Positions 13,811 through 28,849 of a DNA stretch of 64,000 nt are shown in pieces. A program made the translations under genes and the position numbers. Source of the DNA: Gordionus sp. m RMFG-2023 (Eukaryota; Nematomorpha; Gordioida; Chordodea; Parachordodidae); the NCBI RefSeq assembly GCF_954871325.1, contig NC_088775.1, positions 93,685,284-93,749,283 of the forward strand. Direction: 5' to 3'. The notes under the pieces are model-generated. The model made no database searches. It saw only the letters and a program-made list of their open reading frames with translations, and was not told the DNA's origin. How positions within the stretch are numbered: the stretch's first letter is position 1; the number at the start of each line of letters is the position of its first letter.

Positions 13811-15210
13811 TTGCTTGAAATTTCTTCAATCAAAATAAATTTTAAAAAAAGCTAAAAATTTTATCTGTTTTCCTTATATTTTTTTGAAAAATCATAGAAG
13901 ATTTTGCACAATTATTATTTGATTTTCACAAAATTATTATTTAATTTTACGAGTTAGTAAGACATAGATAATTACTACCAAAATCATATTATGCACTTAG
14001 ACAAAATAAATCATAAATATGTGAGCATATTATATTTTCTAAAATCGGTGAAAATAATAAATATTACTTAAAAAATTCATATGTTGGGAATATTATAAAA
14101 ATTACTTGAAGTACTGTTAATTAGAGTAATTAAGGATAGATATAATATATGAAATAGCACTAACAGATATCTATTGTAAGTTAACGCTAACCCTAACCTT
14201 AATCCTAACCCTAACCCTAACCCTAACCCTAACCCTAACACTAACCCTAACCCTAACCCTAACCCTAACCCTAAACCTAACCCTAACCCTAACCTTAACT
14301 CTAACCCTAACCCTAACCCTAATTGCTTGAAATTTCTTCAATCAAAATAAATTTTAAAAAAAGCTAAAAATTTTATCTGTTTTCCTTATATTTTTTTGAA
14401 AAATCATAGAAGATTTTGCACAATTATTATTTGATTTTCACAAAATTATTATTTAATTTTACGAGTTAATAAGACATAGATAATTACTACCATAATCATA
14501 TTATGCACTTAGATAAAATAATTAATAAATATGTCTGAGCATATTATATTTTCTAAAATCGGTGAAAATAATATATATTACTTAAAAAATTCATATGTTG
14601 GGAATATAGTAAAAATTACTTGAAATACTGTTATTAGAGTAATTAAGGATAGATATAATATTTGAAATAGCACTAACAGATATCTATTGTAAGTTAACAC
14701 TAACCCTAACCCTAATCCTAACCCTAACCCTAACCCTAACCCTAACCCTAACCCTAACCCTAACCCTAACCCTAACCCTAACCCTAACCCTAACCCTAAC
14801 CCTAACCTTAACTCTAACCCTAACCCTAACCCTAATTGCTTGAAATTTTTTCAATCAAAATAAATTTTAAAAAAAGCTAAAAATTTTATCTGTTTTCCTT
14901 ATATTTTTTTGAAAAATCATAGAAGATTTTGCACAATTATTATTTGATTTTCACAAAATTATTATTTAATTTTACAAGTTAGTAAGACATAGATAATTAC
15001 TACCAAAATCATATTATGCACTTAGATAAAATAAATCATAAATATGTGAGCATATTATATTTTCTAAAATCGGTGAAAATAATAAATATTACTTAAAAAA
15101 TTCATATGTTGGGAATATTATAAAAATTACTTGAAGTACTGTTAATTAGAGTAATTAAGGATAGATATAATATATGAAATAGCACTAACAGATATCTATT
15201 GTATGTTAAC

Positions 15211-15498
15211 GCTAACCTTAACCTTAATCCTAACCCTAACCCTAACACTAACCCTAACCCTAACCCTAACCCTAACCCTAACCCTAACCCTAACCCTAAC
15301 CCTAACCCTAACCCTAACCCTAACCCTAACCTTAACCTTAATCCTAACCCTAACCCTAACACTAACCCTAACCCTAACCCTAACCCTAACCCTAACCCTA
15401 ACCCTAACCCTAACCCTAACCCTAACCCTAACCCTAACCCTAACCCTAACCCTAACCCTAACCCTAACCTTAACTCTAACCCTAACCCTAACCCTAAT
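15211..15498 (+). repeat. Compound telomeric tract (two tract starts, no spacer between)
   Basis: The tract-start signature CTTAACCTTAATCC occurs at about 15,217 and again at about 15,331 inside one unbroken hexamer run. Two tracts have therefore been joined within telomeric DNA, with loss of the spacer between them. It is the longest tract of the array at about 48 hexamers. Confidence 0.85.
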
Positions 15499-17949
15499 TG
15501 CTTGAAATTTCTTCAATCAAAATAAATTTTAAAAAAAGCTAAAAATTTTATCTGTTTTCCTTATATTTTTTTGAAAAATCATAGAAGATTTTGCACAATT
15601 ATTATTTGATTTTCACAAAATTATTATTTAATTTTACGAGTTAATAAGACATAGATAATTACTACCAAAATCATATTATGCACTTAGATAAAATAATTAA
15701 TAAATATGTCTGAGCATATTATATTTTCTAAAATCGGTGAAAATAATATATATTACTTAAAAAATTCATATGTTGGGAATATAGTAAAAATTACTTGAAA
15801 TACTGTTATTAGAGTAATTAAGGATAGATATAATATTTGAAATAGCACTAACAGATATCTATTGTAAGTTAACACTAACCCTAACCCTAATCCTAACCCT
15901 AACCCTAACCATAACCATAACCCTAACCCTAACCCTAACCCTAACCCTAACCCTAACCCTAACCCTAACCCTAACCCTAACCCTAACCCTAACCCTAACC
16001 CTAACCTTAACTCTAACCCTAACCCTAACCCTAACCCTAATTGCTTGAAATTTCTTCAATCAAAATAAATTTTAAAAAAAGCTAAAAATTTTATCTGTTT
16101 TCTTTATATTTTTTTGAAAAATCATAGAAGATTTTGAACAATTATTATTTGATTTTCACAAAATTATTATTTAATTTTACGAGTTAGTAAGACATAGATA
16201 ATTACTACCAAAATCATATTATGCACTTAGATAAAATAATTCATAAATATGTGAGCATATTATATTTTCTAAAATCGGTGAAAATAATAAATATTACTTA
16301 AAAAATTCATATGTTGGGAATATAATAAAAATTACTTGAAATACTGTTAATTAGAGTAATTAAGGATAGATATAATATATGAAATAGCACTAACAGATAT
16401 CTATTGTAAGTTAACGCTAACCCTAACCTTAATCCTAACCCTAACCCTAACTCTAACCCTAACCCTAACACTAACCTTAACCCTAACCCTAACCCTAACC
16501 CTAACCCTAACCCTAACCCTAACCATAACCCTAACCCTAACCCTAACCTTAACTCTAACCCTAACCCTAACCCTAATTGCTTGAAATTTCTTCAATCAAA
16601 ATAAATTTTAAAAAAAGCTAAAAATTTTATCTGTTTTCCTTATATTTTTTTGAAAAATCATAGAAGATTTTGCACAATTATTATTTGATTTTCACAAAAT
16701 TATTATTTAATTTTACGAGTTAATAAGACATAGATAATTACTACCAAAATCATATTATGCACTTAGATAAAATAAATCATAAATATGTGAGCATATTATA
16801 TTTTCTAAAATCGGTGAAAATAATAAATATTACTTTAAAAATTCATATGTTGGGAATATTATAAAAATTACTTGAAGTACTGTTAATTAGAGTAATTAAG
16901 GATAGATATAATATATGAAATAGCACTAACAGATATCTATTGTAAGTTAACGCTAACCCTAACCTTAATCCTAACCCTAACCCTAACCCTAACCCTAACC
17001 CTAACCCTAACACTAACCCTAACCCTAACCCTAACCCTAACCCTAACCCTAACCCTAACCCTAACCCTAACCCTAACCATAACCCTAACCCTAACCCTAA
17101 CCTTAACTCTAACCCTAACCCTAACCCTAATTGCTTGAAATTTCTTCAATCAAAATAAATTTTAAAAAAAGCTAAAAATTTTATCTGTTTTCCTTATATT
17201 TTTTTGAAAAATCATAGAAGATTTTGCACAATTATTATTTGATTTTCACAAAATTATTATTTAATTTTACGAGTTAATAAGACATAGATAATTACTACCA
17301 AAATCATATTATGCACTTAGATAAAATAATTAATAAATATGTCTGAGCATATTATATTTTCTAAAATCGGTGAAAATAATATATATTACTTAAAAAATTC
17401 ATATGTTGGGAATATAGTAAAAATTACTTGAAATACTGTTATTAGAGTAATTAAGGATAGATATAATATTTGAAATAGCACTAACAGATATCTATTGTAA
17501 GTTAACACTAACCCTAACCTTAATCCTAACCCTAACCCTAACTCTAACCCTAACCCTAACACTAACCTTAACCCTAACCCTAACCCTAACCCTAACCCTA
17601 ACCATAACCCTAACCCTAACCCTAACCTTAACTCTAACCCTAACCCTAACCCTAATTGCTTGAAATTTCTTCAATCAAAATAAATTTTAAAAAAAGCTAA
17701 AAATTTTATCTGTTTTCCTTATATTTTTTTGAAAAATCATAGAAGATTTTGCACAATTATTATTTGATTTTCACAAAATTATTATTTAATTTTACGAGTT
17801 AATAAGACATAGATAATTACTACCAAAATCATATTATGCACTTAGATAAAATAAATCATAAATATGTGAGCATATTATATTTTCTAAAATCGGTGAAAAT
17901 AATAAATATTACTTAAAAAATTCATATGTTGGGAATATTATAAAAATTA

Positions 17950-20140
17950 CTTGAAGTACTGTTAATTAGAGTAATTAAGGATAGATAAAATATATGAAAT
18001 AGCACTAACAGATATCTATTGTAAGTTAACGCTAACCCTAACCTTAATCCTAACCCTAACCCTAACCCTAACACTAACCCTAACCCTAACCCTAACCTAA
18101 ACCCTAACCATAACCATAACCCTAACCCTAACCCTAACCTTAACTCTAACCCTAACCCTAACCCTAACCCTAATTGCTTGAAATTTCTTCAATCAAAATA
18201 AATCTTAAAAAAAGCTAAAAATTTTATCTGTTTTCCTTATATTTTTTGGAAAAATCATAGAAGATTTTGCACAATTATTATTTGATTTTCACAAAATTAT
18301 TATTTAATTTTACGAGTTAGTAAGACCTAGATAATTACTACCAAAATCATATTATGCACTTAGATAAAATAATTAATAAATATGTCTGAGCATATTATAT
18401 TTTCTAAAATCGGTGAAAATAATAAATATTACTTAAAAAATTCATATTTTGGGAATATAGTAAAAATTACTTGAAATACTGTTATTAGAGTAATTAAGGA
18501 TAGATATAATATTTGAAATAGCACTAACAGATATCTATTGTAAGTTAACACTAACCCTAACCCTAATCCTAAACCTAACCCTAACCCTAACACTAACCCT
18601 AATCCTAACCCTAACCTATACCCTAACCTATACCCTAACCCTAACCCTACCCTAACCTATACCCTAACCCTAACATCAAATGCTTGAAATTTCTTCAATC
18701 AATATAAATTTTAAAAAAAGCTAAAAATTTTATCTGTTTTCCTTATATTTTTTTGAAAAATCATAAAAGATTTTGCACAATTATTATTTGATTTTCACAA
18801 AATTATTTTATTTAATTTTACGAGTTAGTAAGACATAGATAATTACTAAATCATATTATGCAATTAAATAAAATAATTAATAAATATGTCTGAGCATATT
18901 ATATTTTCTAAAATCGGTGAAAATAATAAATATTACTTAAAAAATTAATATGTTGGGAATTTAATAATAATTACTTGAAGTACTGTCAATTAGAGTAATT
19001 AAGGATAGATATAATATATGAAAAAGCACTAACAGATATCTATTGTAAGTTAACGCTAACCCTAACCTTAATCCTAACCCTAACCCTAACCCTAACCCTA
19101 ACCCTAACCCTAAATGCTTGAAATTTCTGCAATCAAAATAAATTTTAAAAAATGCTAAAAATTTTATCTGTTTTTCTTATATTTTTTTTGAAAAATCATT
19201 GAAGATTTTGCACAATTATTATATATTTTCACAAAATTATTTTATTTAATTTTACGAGTTAGTAAGACATAGATAATTACTACCAAAATCATATTATGCA
19301 CTTAGATAAAATAATTCATAAATATGTGAGCATATTATATTTTCTAAAATCGGTGAAAATAATAAATATTACTTAAAAAATTCATATGTTGGGAATATAA
19401 TAAAAATTAATTGAAGTACTGTTAATTAGAGTAATTAAGGATAGATATAATATATGAAATAGCACTAACAGATATCTATTGTAAGTTAACACTAACCCTA
19501 ACCTTAATCCTAACCCTAACACTAACCCTAACCCTAAACCTAACGCTAATCCTAACCCTAACCCTAACCTTAACCATAACCCTAACCCTAAATGCTTGAA
19601 ATTTCTTCAATAAAAATAAATTTTAAAAAAGCTAAAAATTTTATCTGTTTTCCTTATATTTTTTTGAAAAATCATAGAAGATTTTGCACAATTATTATTT
19701 GATTTTCACAAAATTATTATTTAATTTTACGAGTTAGTAAGACATAGATAATTACTACCAAAATCATATTATGCACTTAGATAAAATAATTCATAAATAT
19801 GTGAGCATATTATATTTTCTAAAATCGGTGAAAATAATAAATATTACTTAAAAAATTCATATGTTGGGAATATAATAAAAATTACTTGAAATACTGTTAA
19901 TTAGAGTAATTAAGGATAGATATAATATATGAAATAGCACTAACAGATATCTATTGTAAGTTAACGCTAACCCTAACCTTAATCCTAACCCTAACCCTAA
20001 CTCTAACCCTAACCCTAACACTAACCTTAACCCTAACCCTAACCCTAACCCTAACCCTAACCCTAACCCTAACCCTAACCCTAACCATAACCCTAACCCT
20101 AACCCTAACCTTAACTCTAACCCTAACCCTAACCCTAATT
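17950..20140 (+). repeat. Higher-order module 4 (C-D-E-A-B)
   Basis: Tracts: C (18,027-18,173), D (18,547-18,676, ACACTAACCC form), E (19,052-19,112), A (19,488-19,591), B (19,963-20,138). It directly precedes module 5, so two modules stand in tandem here. Confidence 0.88.
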
Positions 20141-20439
20141 GCTTGAAATTTCTTCAATCAAAATAAATTTTAAAAAAAGCTAAAAATTTTATCTGTTTTC
20201 CTTATATTTTTTTGAAAAATCATAGAAGATTTTGCACAATTATTATTTGATTTTCACAAAATTATTATTTAATTTTACGAGTTAATAAGACATAGATAAT
20301 TACTAAATCATATTATGCACTTAGATAAAATAATTCATAAATATGTGAGCTATATTTTCTAAAATCGGTGAAAATAATAAATATTACTTAAAAAATTCAT
20401 ATGTTGGGAATATTATAAAAATTACTTGAAGTACTGTTA

Positions 20440-22580
20440 ATTAGAGTAATTAAGGATAGATAAAATATATGAAATAGCACTAACAGATATCTATTGTAAG
20501 TTAACGCTAACCCTAACCTTAATCCTAACCCTAACCCTAACCCTAACCCTAACCCTAACCCTAACCCTAACCCTAACCCTAACCCTAACCTTAACTCTAA
20601 CCCTAACCCTAACCCTAACCCTAATTGCTTGAAATTTCTTCAATCAAAATAAATCTTAAAAAAAGCTAAAAATTTTATCTGTTTTCCTTATATTTTTTGG
20701 AAAAATCATAGAAGATTTTGCACAATTATTATTTGATTTTCACAAAATTATTATTTAATTTTACGAGTTAGTAAGACCTAGATAATTACTACCAAAATCA
20801 TATTATGCACTTAGATAAAATAATTAATAAATATGTCTGAGCATATTATATTTTCTAAAATCGGTGAAAATAATAAATATTACTTAAAAAATTCATATTT
20901 TGGGAATATAGTAAAAATTACTTGAAATACTGTTATTAGAGTAATTAAGGATAGATATAATATTTGAAATAGCACTAACAGATATCTATTGTAAGTTAAC
21001 ACTAACCCTAACCCTAATCCTAAACCTAACCCTAACCCTAACACTTACCCTAATCCTAACCCTAACCTATACCCTAACCTATACCCTAACCCTAACCCTA
21101 CCCTAACCTATACCCTAACCCTAACATCAAATGCTTGAAATTTCTTCAATCAATATAAATTTTAAAAAAAGCTAAAAATTTTATCTGTTTTCCTTATATT
21201 TTTTTGAAAAATCATAAAAGATTTTGCACAATTATTATTTGATTTTCACAAAATTATTTTATTTAATTTTACGAGTTAGTAAGACATAGATAATTACTAA
21301 ATCATATTATGCAATTAAATAAAATAATTAATAAATATGTCTGAGCATATTATATTTTCTAAAATCGGTGAAAATAATAAATATTACTTAAAAAATTAAT
21401 ATGTTGGGAATTTAATAATAATTACTTGAAGTACTGTTAATTAGAGTAATTAAGGATAGATATAATATATGAAAAAGCACTAACAGATATCTATTGTAAG
21501 TTAACGCTAACCCTAACCTTAATCCTAACCCTAACCCTAACCCTAACCCTAACCCTAACCCTAAATGCTTGAAATTTCTGCAATCAAAATAAATTTTAAA
21601 AAATGCTAAAAATTTTATCTGTTTTTCTTATATTTTTTTTGAAAAATCATTGAAGATTTTGCACAATTATTATATATTTTCACAAAATTATTTTATTTAA
21701 TTTTACGAGTTAGTAAGACATAGATAATTACTACCAAAATCATATTATGCACTTAGATAAAATAATTCATAAATATGTGAGCATATTATATTTTCTAAAA
21801 TCGGTGAAAATAATAAATATTACTTAAAAAATTCATATGTTGGGAATATAATAAAAATTAATTGAAGTACTGTTAATTAGAGTAATTAAGGATAGATATA
21901 ATATATGAAATAGCACTAACAGATATCTATTGTAAGTTAACACTAACCCTAACCTTAATCCTAACCCTAACACTAACCCTAACCCTAAACCTAACGCTAA
22001 TCCTAACCCTAACCCTAACCTTAACCATAACCCTAACCCTAAATGCTTGAAATTTCTTCAATAAAAATAAATTTTAAAAAAGCTAAAAATTTTATCTGTT
22101 TTCCTTATATTTTTTTGAAAAATCATAGAAGATTTTGCACAATTATTATTTGATTTTCACAAAATTATTATTTAATTTTACGAGTTAGTAAGACATAGAT
22201 AATTACTACCAAAATCATATTATGCACTTAGATAAAATAATTCATAAATATGTGAGCATATTATATTTTCTAAAATCGGTGAAAATAATAAATATTACTT
22301 AAAAAATTCATATGTTGGGAATATAATAAAAATTACTTGAAATACTGTTAATTAGAGTAATTAAGGATAGATATAATATATGAAATAGCACTAACAGATA
22401 TCTATTGTAAGTTAACGCTAACCCTAACCTTAATCCTAACCCTAACCCTAACTCTAACCCTAACCCTAACACTAACCTTAACCCTAACCCTAACCCTAAC
22501 CCTAACCCTAACCCTAACCCTAACCCTAACCATAACCCTAACCCTAACCTTAACTCTAACCCTAACCCTAACCCTAATTG
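20440..22580 (+). repeat. Higher-order module 5 (C-D-E-A-B)
   Basis: Tracts: C (20,503-20,623, lacking the CCTAAACCC insert), D (20,998-21,128, ACACTTACCC form), E (21,501-21,563), A (21,939-22,043), B (22,414-22,577). By its markers it groups with modules 1 and 2 although it sits beside module 4. Confidence 0.88.
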
Positions 22581-25006
22581 CTTGAAATTTCTTCAATCAA
22601 AATAAATTTTAAAAAAAGCTAAAAATTTTATCTGTTTTCCTTATATTTTTTTGAAAAATCATAGAAGATTTTGCACAATTATTATTTGATTTTCACAAAA
22701 TTATTATTTAATTTTACGAGTTAATAAGACATAGATAATTACTACCAAAATCATATTATGCACTTAGATAAAATAAATCATAAATATGTGAGCATATTAT
22801 ATTTTCTAAAATCGGTGAAAATAATAAATATTACTTAAAAAATTCATATGTTGGGAATATTATAAAAATTACTTGAAGTACTGTTAATTAGAGTAATTAA
22901 GGATAGATATAATATATGAAATAGCACTAACAGATATCTATTGTAAGTTAACACTAACCCTAACCCTAATCCTAACCCTAACCCTAACCCTAACCATAAC
23001 CATAACCCTAACCCTAACCCTAACCCTAACCCTAACCCTAACCCTAACCCTAACCCTAACCCTAACCTTAACCCTAACCCTAACCCTAACCCTAAATGCT
23101 TGAAATTTCTTCAATAAAAATAAATTTTAAAAAAGCTAAAAATTTTATCTGTTTTCCTTATATTTTTTTGAAAAATCATAGAAGATTTTGTACAATTATT
23201 ATTTGATTTTCACAAAATTATTATTTAATTTTACGAGTTAATAAGACATAGATAATTACTACCAAAATCATATTATGCACTTAGATAAAATAAATCATAA
23301 ATATGTGAGCATATTATATTTTCTAAAATCGGTGAAAATAATAAATATTACTTAAAAAATTCATATGTTGGGAATATTATAAAAATTACTTGAAGTACTG
23401 TTAATTAGAGTAATTAAGGATAGATATAATATATGAAATAGCACTAACAGATATCTATTGTAAGTTAACACTAACCCTAACCCTAATCCTAACCCTAACC
23501 CTAACCCTAACCATAACCATAACCATAACCATAACCCTAATCCTAACCCTAACCCTAACACTAACCCTAACCCTAACCCTAACCCTAACCCTAACCCTAA
23601 CCTTAACCCTAACCCTAACCCTAACCCTAAATGCTTGAAATTTCTTCAATCAAAATAAATTTTAAAAAAAGCTAAAAATTTTATCTGTTTTCCTTATATT
23701 TTTTTGAAAAATCATAGAAGATTTTGCACAATTATTATTTGATTTTCACAAAATTATTATTTAATTTTACGAGTTAGTAAGACATAGATAATTTCTACCA
23801 AAATCATATTATGCACTTAGACAAAATAAATCATAAATATGTGAGCATATTATATTTTCTAAAATCGGTGAAAATAATAAATATTACTTAAAAAATTCAT
23901 ATGTTGGGAATATTATAAAAATTACTTGAAGTACTGTTAATTAGAGTAATTAAGGATAGATATAATATATGAAATAGCACTAACAGATATCTATTGTAAG
24001 TTAACGCTAACCCTAACCTTAATCCTAACCCTAACCCTAACCCTAACCCTAACCCTAACACTAACCCTAACCCTAACCCTAACCCTAACCCTAACCCTAA
24101 CCTTAACTCTAACCCTAACACTAACCCTAATTGCTTGAAATTTCTTCAATCAAAATAAATTTTAAAAAAAGCTAAAAATTTTATCTGTTTTCCTTATATT
24201 TTTTTGAAAATTCATAGAAGATTTTGCACAATTATTATTTGATTTTCACAAAATTATTATTTAATTTTACGAGTTAATAAGACATAGATAATTACTACCA
24301 AAATCATATTATGCACTTAGATAAAATAATTAATAAATATGTCTGAGCATATTATATTTTCTAAAATCGGTGAAAATAATATATATTACTTAAAAAATTC
24401 ATATGTTGGGAATATAGTAAAAATTACTTGAAATACTGTTATTAGAGTAATTAAGGATAGATATAATATTTGAAATAGCACTAACAGATATCTATTGTAA
24501 GTTAACACTAACCCTAACCCTAATCCTAACCCTAACCCTAACCCTAACCCTAACCCTAACCCTAACCCTAACCCTAACCCTAACCCTAACCCTAACCCTA
24601 ACCTTAACTCTAACCCTAACCCTAACCCTAATTGCTTGAAATTTTTTCAATCAAAATAAATTTTAAAAAAAGCTAAAAATTTTATCTGTTTTCCTTATAT
24701 TTTTTTGAAAAATCATAGAAGATTTTGCACAATTATTATTTGATTTTCACAAAATTATTATTTAATTTTACAAGTTAGTAAGACATAGATAATTACTACC
24801 AAAATCATATTATGCACTTAGATAAAATAAATCATAAATATGTGAGCATATTATATTTTCTAAAATCGGTGAAAATAATAAATATTACTTAAAAAATTCA
24901 TATGTTGGGAATATTATAAAAATTACTTGAAGTACTGTTAATTAGAGTAATTAAGGATAGATATAATATATGAAATAGCACTAACAGATATCTATTGTAA
25001 GTTAAC

Positions 25007-25258
25007 GCTAACCTTAACCTTAATCCTAACCCTAACCCTAACACTAACCCTAACCCTAACCCTAACCCTAACCCTAACCCTAACCCTAACCCTAACCCTA
25101 ACCCTAACCCTAACCCTAACCTTAACCTTAATCCTAACCCTAACCCTAACACTAACCCTAACCCTAACCCTAACCCTAACCCTAACCCTAACCCTAACCC
25201 TAACCCTAACCCTAACCCTAACCCTAACCTTAACTCTAACCCTAACCCTAACCCTAAT
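25007..25258 (+). repeat. Compound telomeric tract, paralogue of the one at 15.2 kb
   Basis: The tract-start signature appears at about 25,013 and about 25,127. Surrounding units match those at 14.1-16.9 kb, so the fused tract was already present before that segment was duplicated; the copies now differ by several hexamers. Confidence 0.83.
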
Positions 25259-26696
25259 TGCTTGAAATTTCTTCAATCAAAATAAATTTTAAAAAAAGCT
25301 AAAAATTTTATCTGTTTTCCTTATATTTTTTTGAAAAATCATAGAAGATTTTGCACAATTATTATTTGATTTTCACAAAATTATTATTTAATTTTACGAG
25401 TTAATAAGACATAGATAATTACTACCAAAATCATATTATGCACTTAGATAAAATAATTAATAAATATGTCTGAGCATATTATATTTTCTAAAATCGGTGA
25501 AAATAATATATATTACTTAAAAAATTCATATGTTGGGAATATAGTAAAAATTACTTGAAATACTGTTATTAGAGTAATTAAGGATAGATATAATATTTGA
25601 AATAGCACTAACAGATATCTATTGTAAGTTAACACTAACCCTAACCCTAATCCTAACCCTAACCCTAACCATAACCATAACCCTAACCCTAACCCTAACC
25701 CTAACCCTAACCCTAACCCTAACCCTAACCCTAACCCTAACCCTAACCTTAACTCTAACCCTAACCCTAACCCTAACCCTAATTGCTTGAAATTTCTTCA
25801 ATCAAAATAAATTTTAAAAAAAGCTAAAAATTTTATCTGTTTTCTTTATATTTTTTTGAAAAATCATAGAAGATTTTGAACAATTATTATTTGATTTTCA
25901 CAAAATTATTATTTAATTTTACGAGTTAGTAAGACATAGATAATTACTACCAAAATCATATTATGCACTTAGATAAAATAATTCATAAATATGTGAGCAT
26001 ATTATATTTTCTAAAATCGGTGAAAATAATAAATATTACTTAAAAAATTCATATGTTGGGAATATAATAAAAATTACTTGAAATACTGTTAATTAGAGTA
26101 ATTAAGGATAGATATAATATATGAAATAGCACTAACAGATATCTATTGTAAGTTAACGCTAACCCTAACCTTAATCCTAACCCTAACCCTAACTCTAACC
26201 CTAACCCTAACACTAACCTTAACCCTAACCCTAACCCTAACCCTAACCCTAACCCTAACCCTAACCCTAACCATAACCCTAACCCTAACCCTAACCTTAA
26301 CTCTAACCCTAACCCTAACCCTAATTGCTTGAAATTTCTTCAATCAAAATAAATTTTAAAAAAAGCTAAAAATTTTATCTGTTTTCCTTATATTTTTTTG
26401 AAAAATCATAGAAGATTTTGCACAATTATTATTTGATTTTCACAAAATTATTATTTAATTTTACGAGTTAATAAGACATAGATAATTACTACCAAAATCA
26501 TATTATGCACTTAGATAAAATAAATCATAAATATGTGAGCATATTATATTTTCTAAAATCGGTGAAAATAATAAATATTACTTAAAAAATTCATATGTTG
26601 GGAATATTATAAAAATTACTTGAAGTACTGTTAATTAGAGTAATTAAGGATAGATATAATATATGAAATAGCACTAACAGATATCTATTGTAAGTT

Positions 26697-26974
26697 AACG
26701 CTAACCCTAACCCTAACCCTAACCCTAACCCTAACACTAACCCTAACCCTAACCCTAACCCTAACCCTAACCCTAACCCTAACCCTAACCCTAACCCTAA
26801 CCCTAACCCTACCTTAACCTTAATCCTAACCCTAACCCTAACTCTAACCCTAACCCTAACACTAACCCTAACCCTAACCCTAACCCTAACCCTAACCCTA
26901 ACCCTAACCCTAACCATAACCCTAACCCTAACCCTAACCTTAACTCTAACCCTAACCCTAACCCTAACCCTAAA
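26697..26974 (+). repeat. Compound telomeric tract with off-register joint
   Basis: A run of almost pure hexamers meets a second tract start at CCCTACCTTAACCTTAATCC near 26,810, where two bases of the hexamer are missing. This is independent of the 15.2/25.0 kb fusion because the left half is pure and the join is off register. Confidence 0.83.
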
Positions 26975-28849
26975 TGCTTGAAATTTCTTCAATCAAAATA
27001 AATTTTAAAAAAAGCTAAAAATTTTATCTGTTTTCCTTATATTTTTTTGAAAAATCATAGAAGATTTTGAACAATTATTATTTGATTTTCACAAAATTAT
27101 TATTTAATTTTACGAGTTAGTAAGACATAGATAATTACTACCAAAATCATATTATGCACTTAGATAAAATAATTCATAAATATGTGAGCATATTATATTT
27201 TCTAAAATCGGTGAAAATAATAAATATTACTTAAAAAATTCATATGTTGGGAATATAATAAAAATTACTTGAAATACTGTTAATTAGAGTAATTAAGGAT
27301 AGATATAATATATGAAATAGCACTAACAGATATCTATTGTAAGTTAACGCTAACCCTAACCTTAATCCTAACCCTAACCCTAACTCTAACCCTAACCCTA
27401 ACACTAACCTTAACCCTAACCCTAACCCTAACCATAACCCTAACCCTAACCCTAACCTTAACTCTAACCCTAACCCTAACCCTAATTGCTTGAAATTTCT
27501 TCAATCAAAATAAATTTTAAAAAAAGCTAAAAATTTTATCTGTTTTCTTTATATTTTTTTGAAAAATCATAGAAGATTTTGAACAATTATTATTTGATTT
27601 TCACAAAATTATTATTTAATTTTACGAGTTAGTAAGACATAGATAATTACTACCAAAATCATATTATGCACTTAGATAAAATAATTCATAAATATGTGAG
27701 CATATTATATTTTCTAAAATCGGTGAAAATAATAAATATTACTTAAAAAATTCATATGTTGGGAATATAATAAAAATTACTTGAAATACTGTTAATTAGA
27801 GTAATTAAGGATAGATATAATATATGAAATAGCACTAACAGATATCTATTGTAAGTTAACGCTAACCCTAACCTTAATCCTAACCCTAACCCTAACTCTA
27901 ACCCTAACCCTAACACTAACCTTAACCCTAACCCTAACCCTAACCCTAACCCTAACCCTAACCCTAACCATAACCCTAACCCTAACCCTAACCTTAACTC
28001 TAACCCTAATCCTAACCCTAATTGCTTGAAATTTCTTCAATCAAAATAAATTTTAAAAAAAGCTAAAAATTTTATCTGTTTTCCTTATATTTTTTTGAAA
28101 AATCATAGAAGATTTTGCACAATTATTATTTGATTTTCACAAAATTATTATTTAATTTTACGAGTTAATAAGACATAGATAATTACTACCAAAATCATAT
28201 TATGCACTTAGATAAAATAATTAATAAATATGTCTGAGCATATTATATTTTCTAAAATCGGTGAAAATAATATATATTACTTAAAAAATTCATATGTTGG
28301 GAATATAGTAAAAATTACTTGAAATACTGTTATTAGAGTAATTAAGGATAGATATAATATTTGAAATAGCACTAACAGATATCTATTGTAAGTTAACACT
28401 AACCCTAACCTTAATCCTAACCCTAACCCTAACTCTAACCCTAACCCTAACACTAACCTTAACCCTAACCCTAACCCTAACCCTAACCCTAACCATAACC
28501 CTAACCCTAACCCTAACCTTAACTCTAACCCTAACCCTAACCCTAATTGCTTGAAATTTCTTCAATCAAAATAAATTTTAAAAAAAGCTAAAAATTTTAT
28601 CTGTTTTCCTTATATTTTTTTGAAAAATCATAGAAGATTTTGCACAATTATTATTTGATTTTCACAAAATTATTATTTAATTTTACGAGTTAATAAGACA
28701 TAGATAATTACTACCAAAATCATATTATGCACTTAGATAAAATAAATCATAAATATGTGAGCATATTATATTTTCTAAAATCGGTGAAAATAATAAATAT
28801 TACTTAAAAAATTCATATGTTGGGAATATTATAAAAATTACTTGAAGTA

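Larger units (their letters stand above)
10441..20150 (+). repeat. Satellite section 2, spacers 22-40
   Basis: Spacers begin near 10952, 11350, 11872, 12379, 12811, 13290, 13811, 14327, 14838, 15500, 16043, 16580, 17130, 17658, 18176, 18682, 19118, 19595 and 20141. The section holds two C-D-E-A-B modules (11,640-13,810 and 17,950-20,140), the shortest tract of the array (about 11,325-11,348, only about four hexamers) and its longest compound tract (15,211-15,498). Confidence 0.93.

Noticed and set aside
15199-15525. Asn-Pro repeat frame resembling malaria circumsporozoite repeats
   Set aside because: It is only the + strand reading of CCCTAA (AAC CCT). The likeness to NANP repeats is coincidental.
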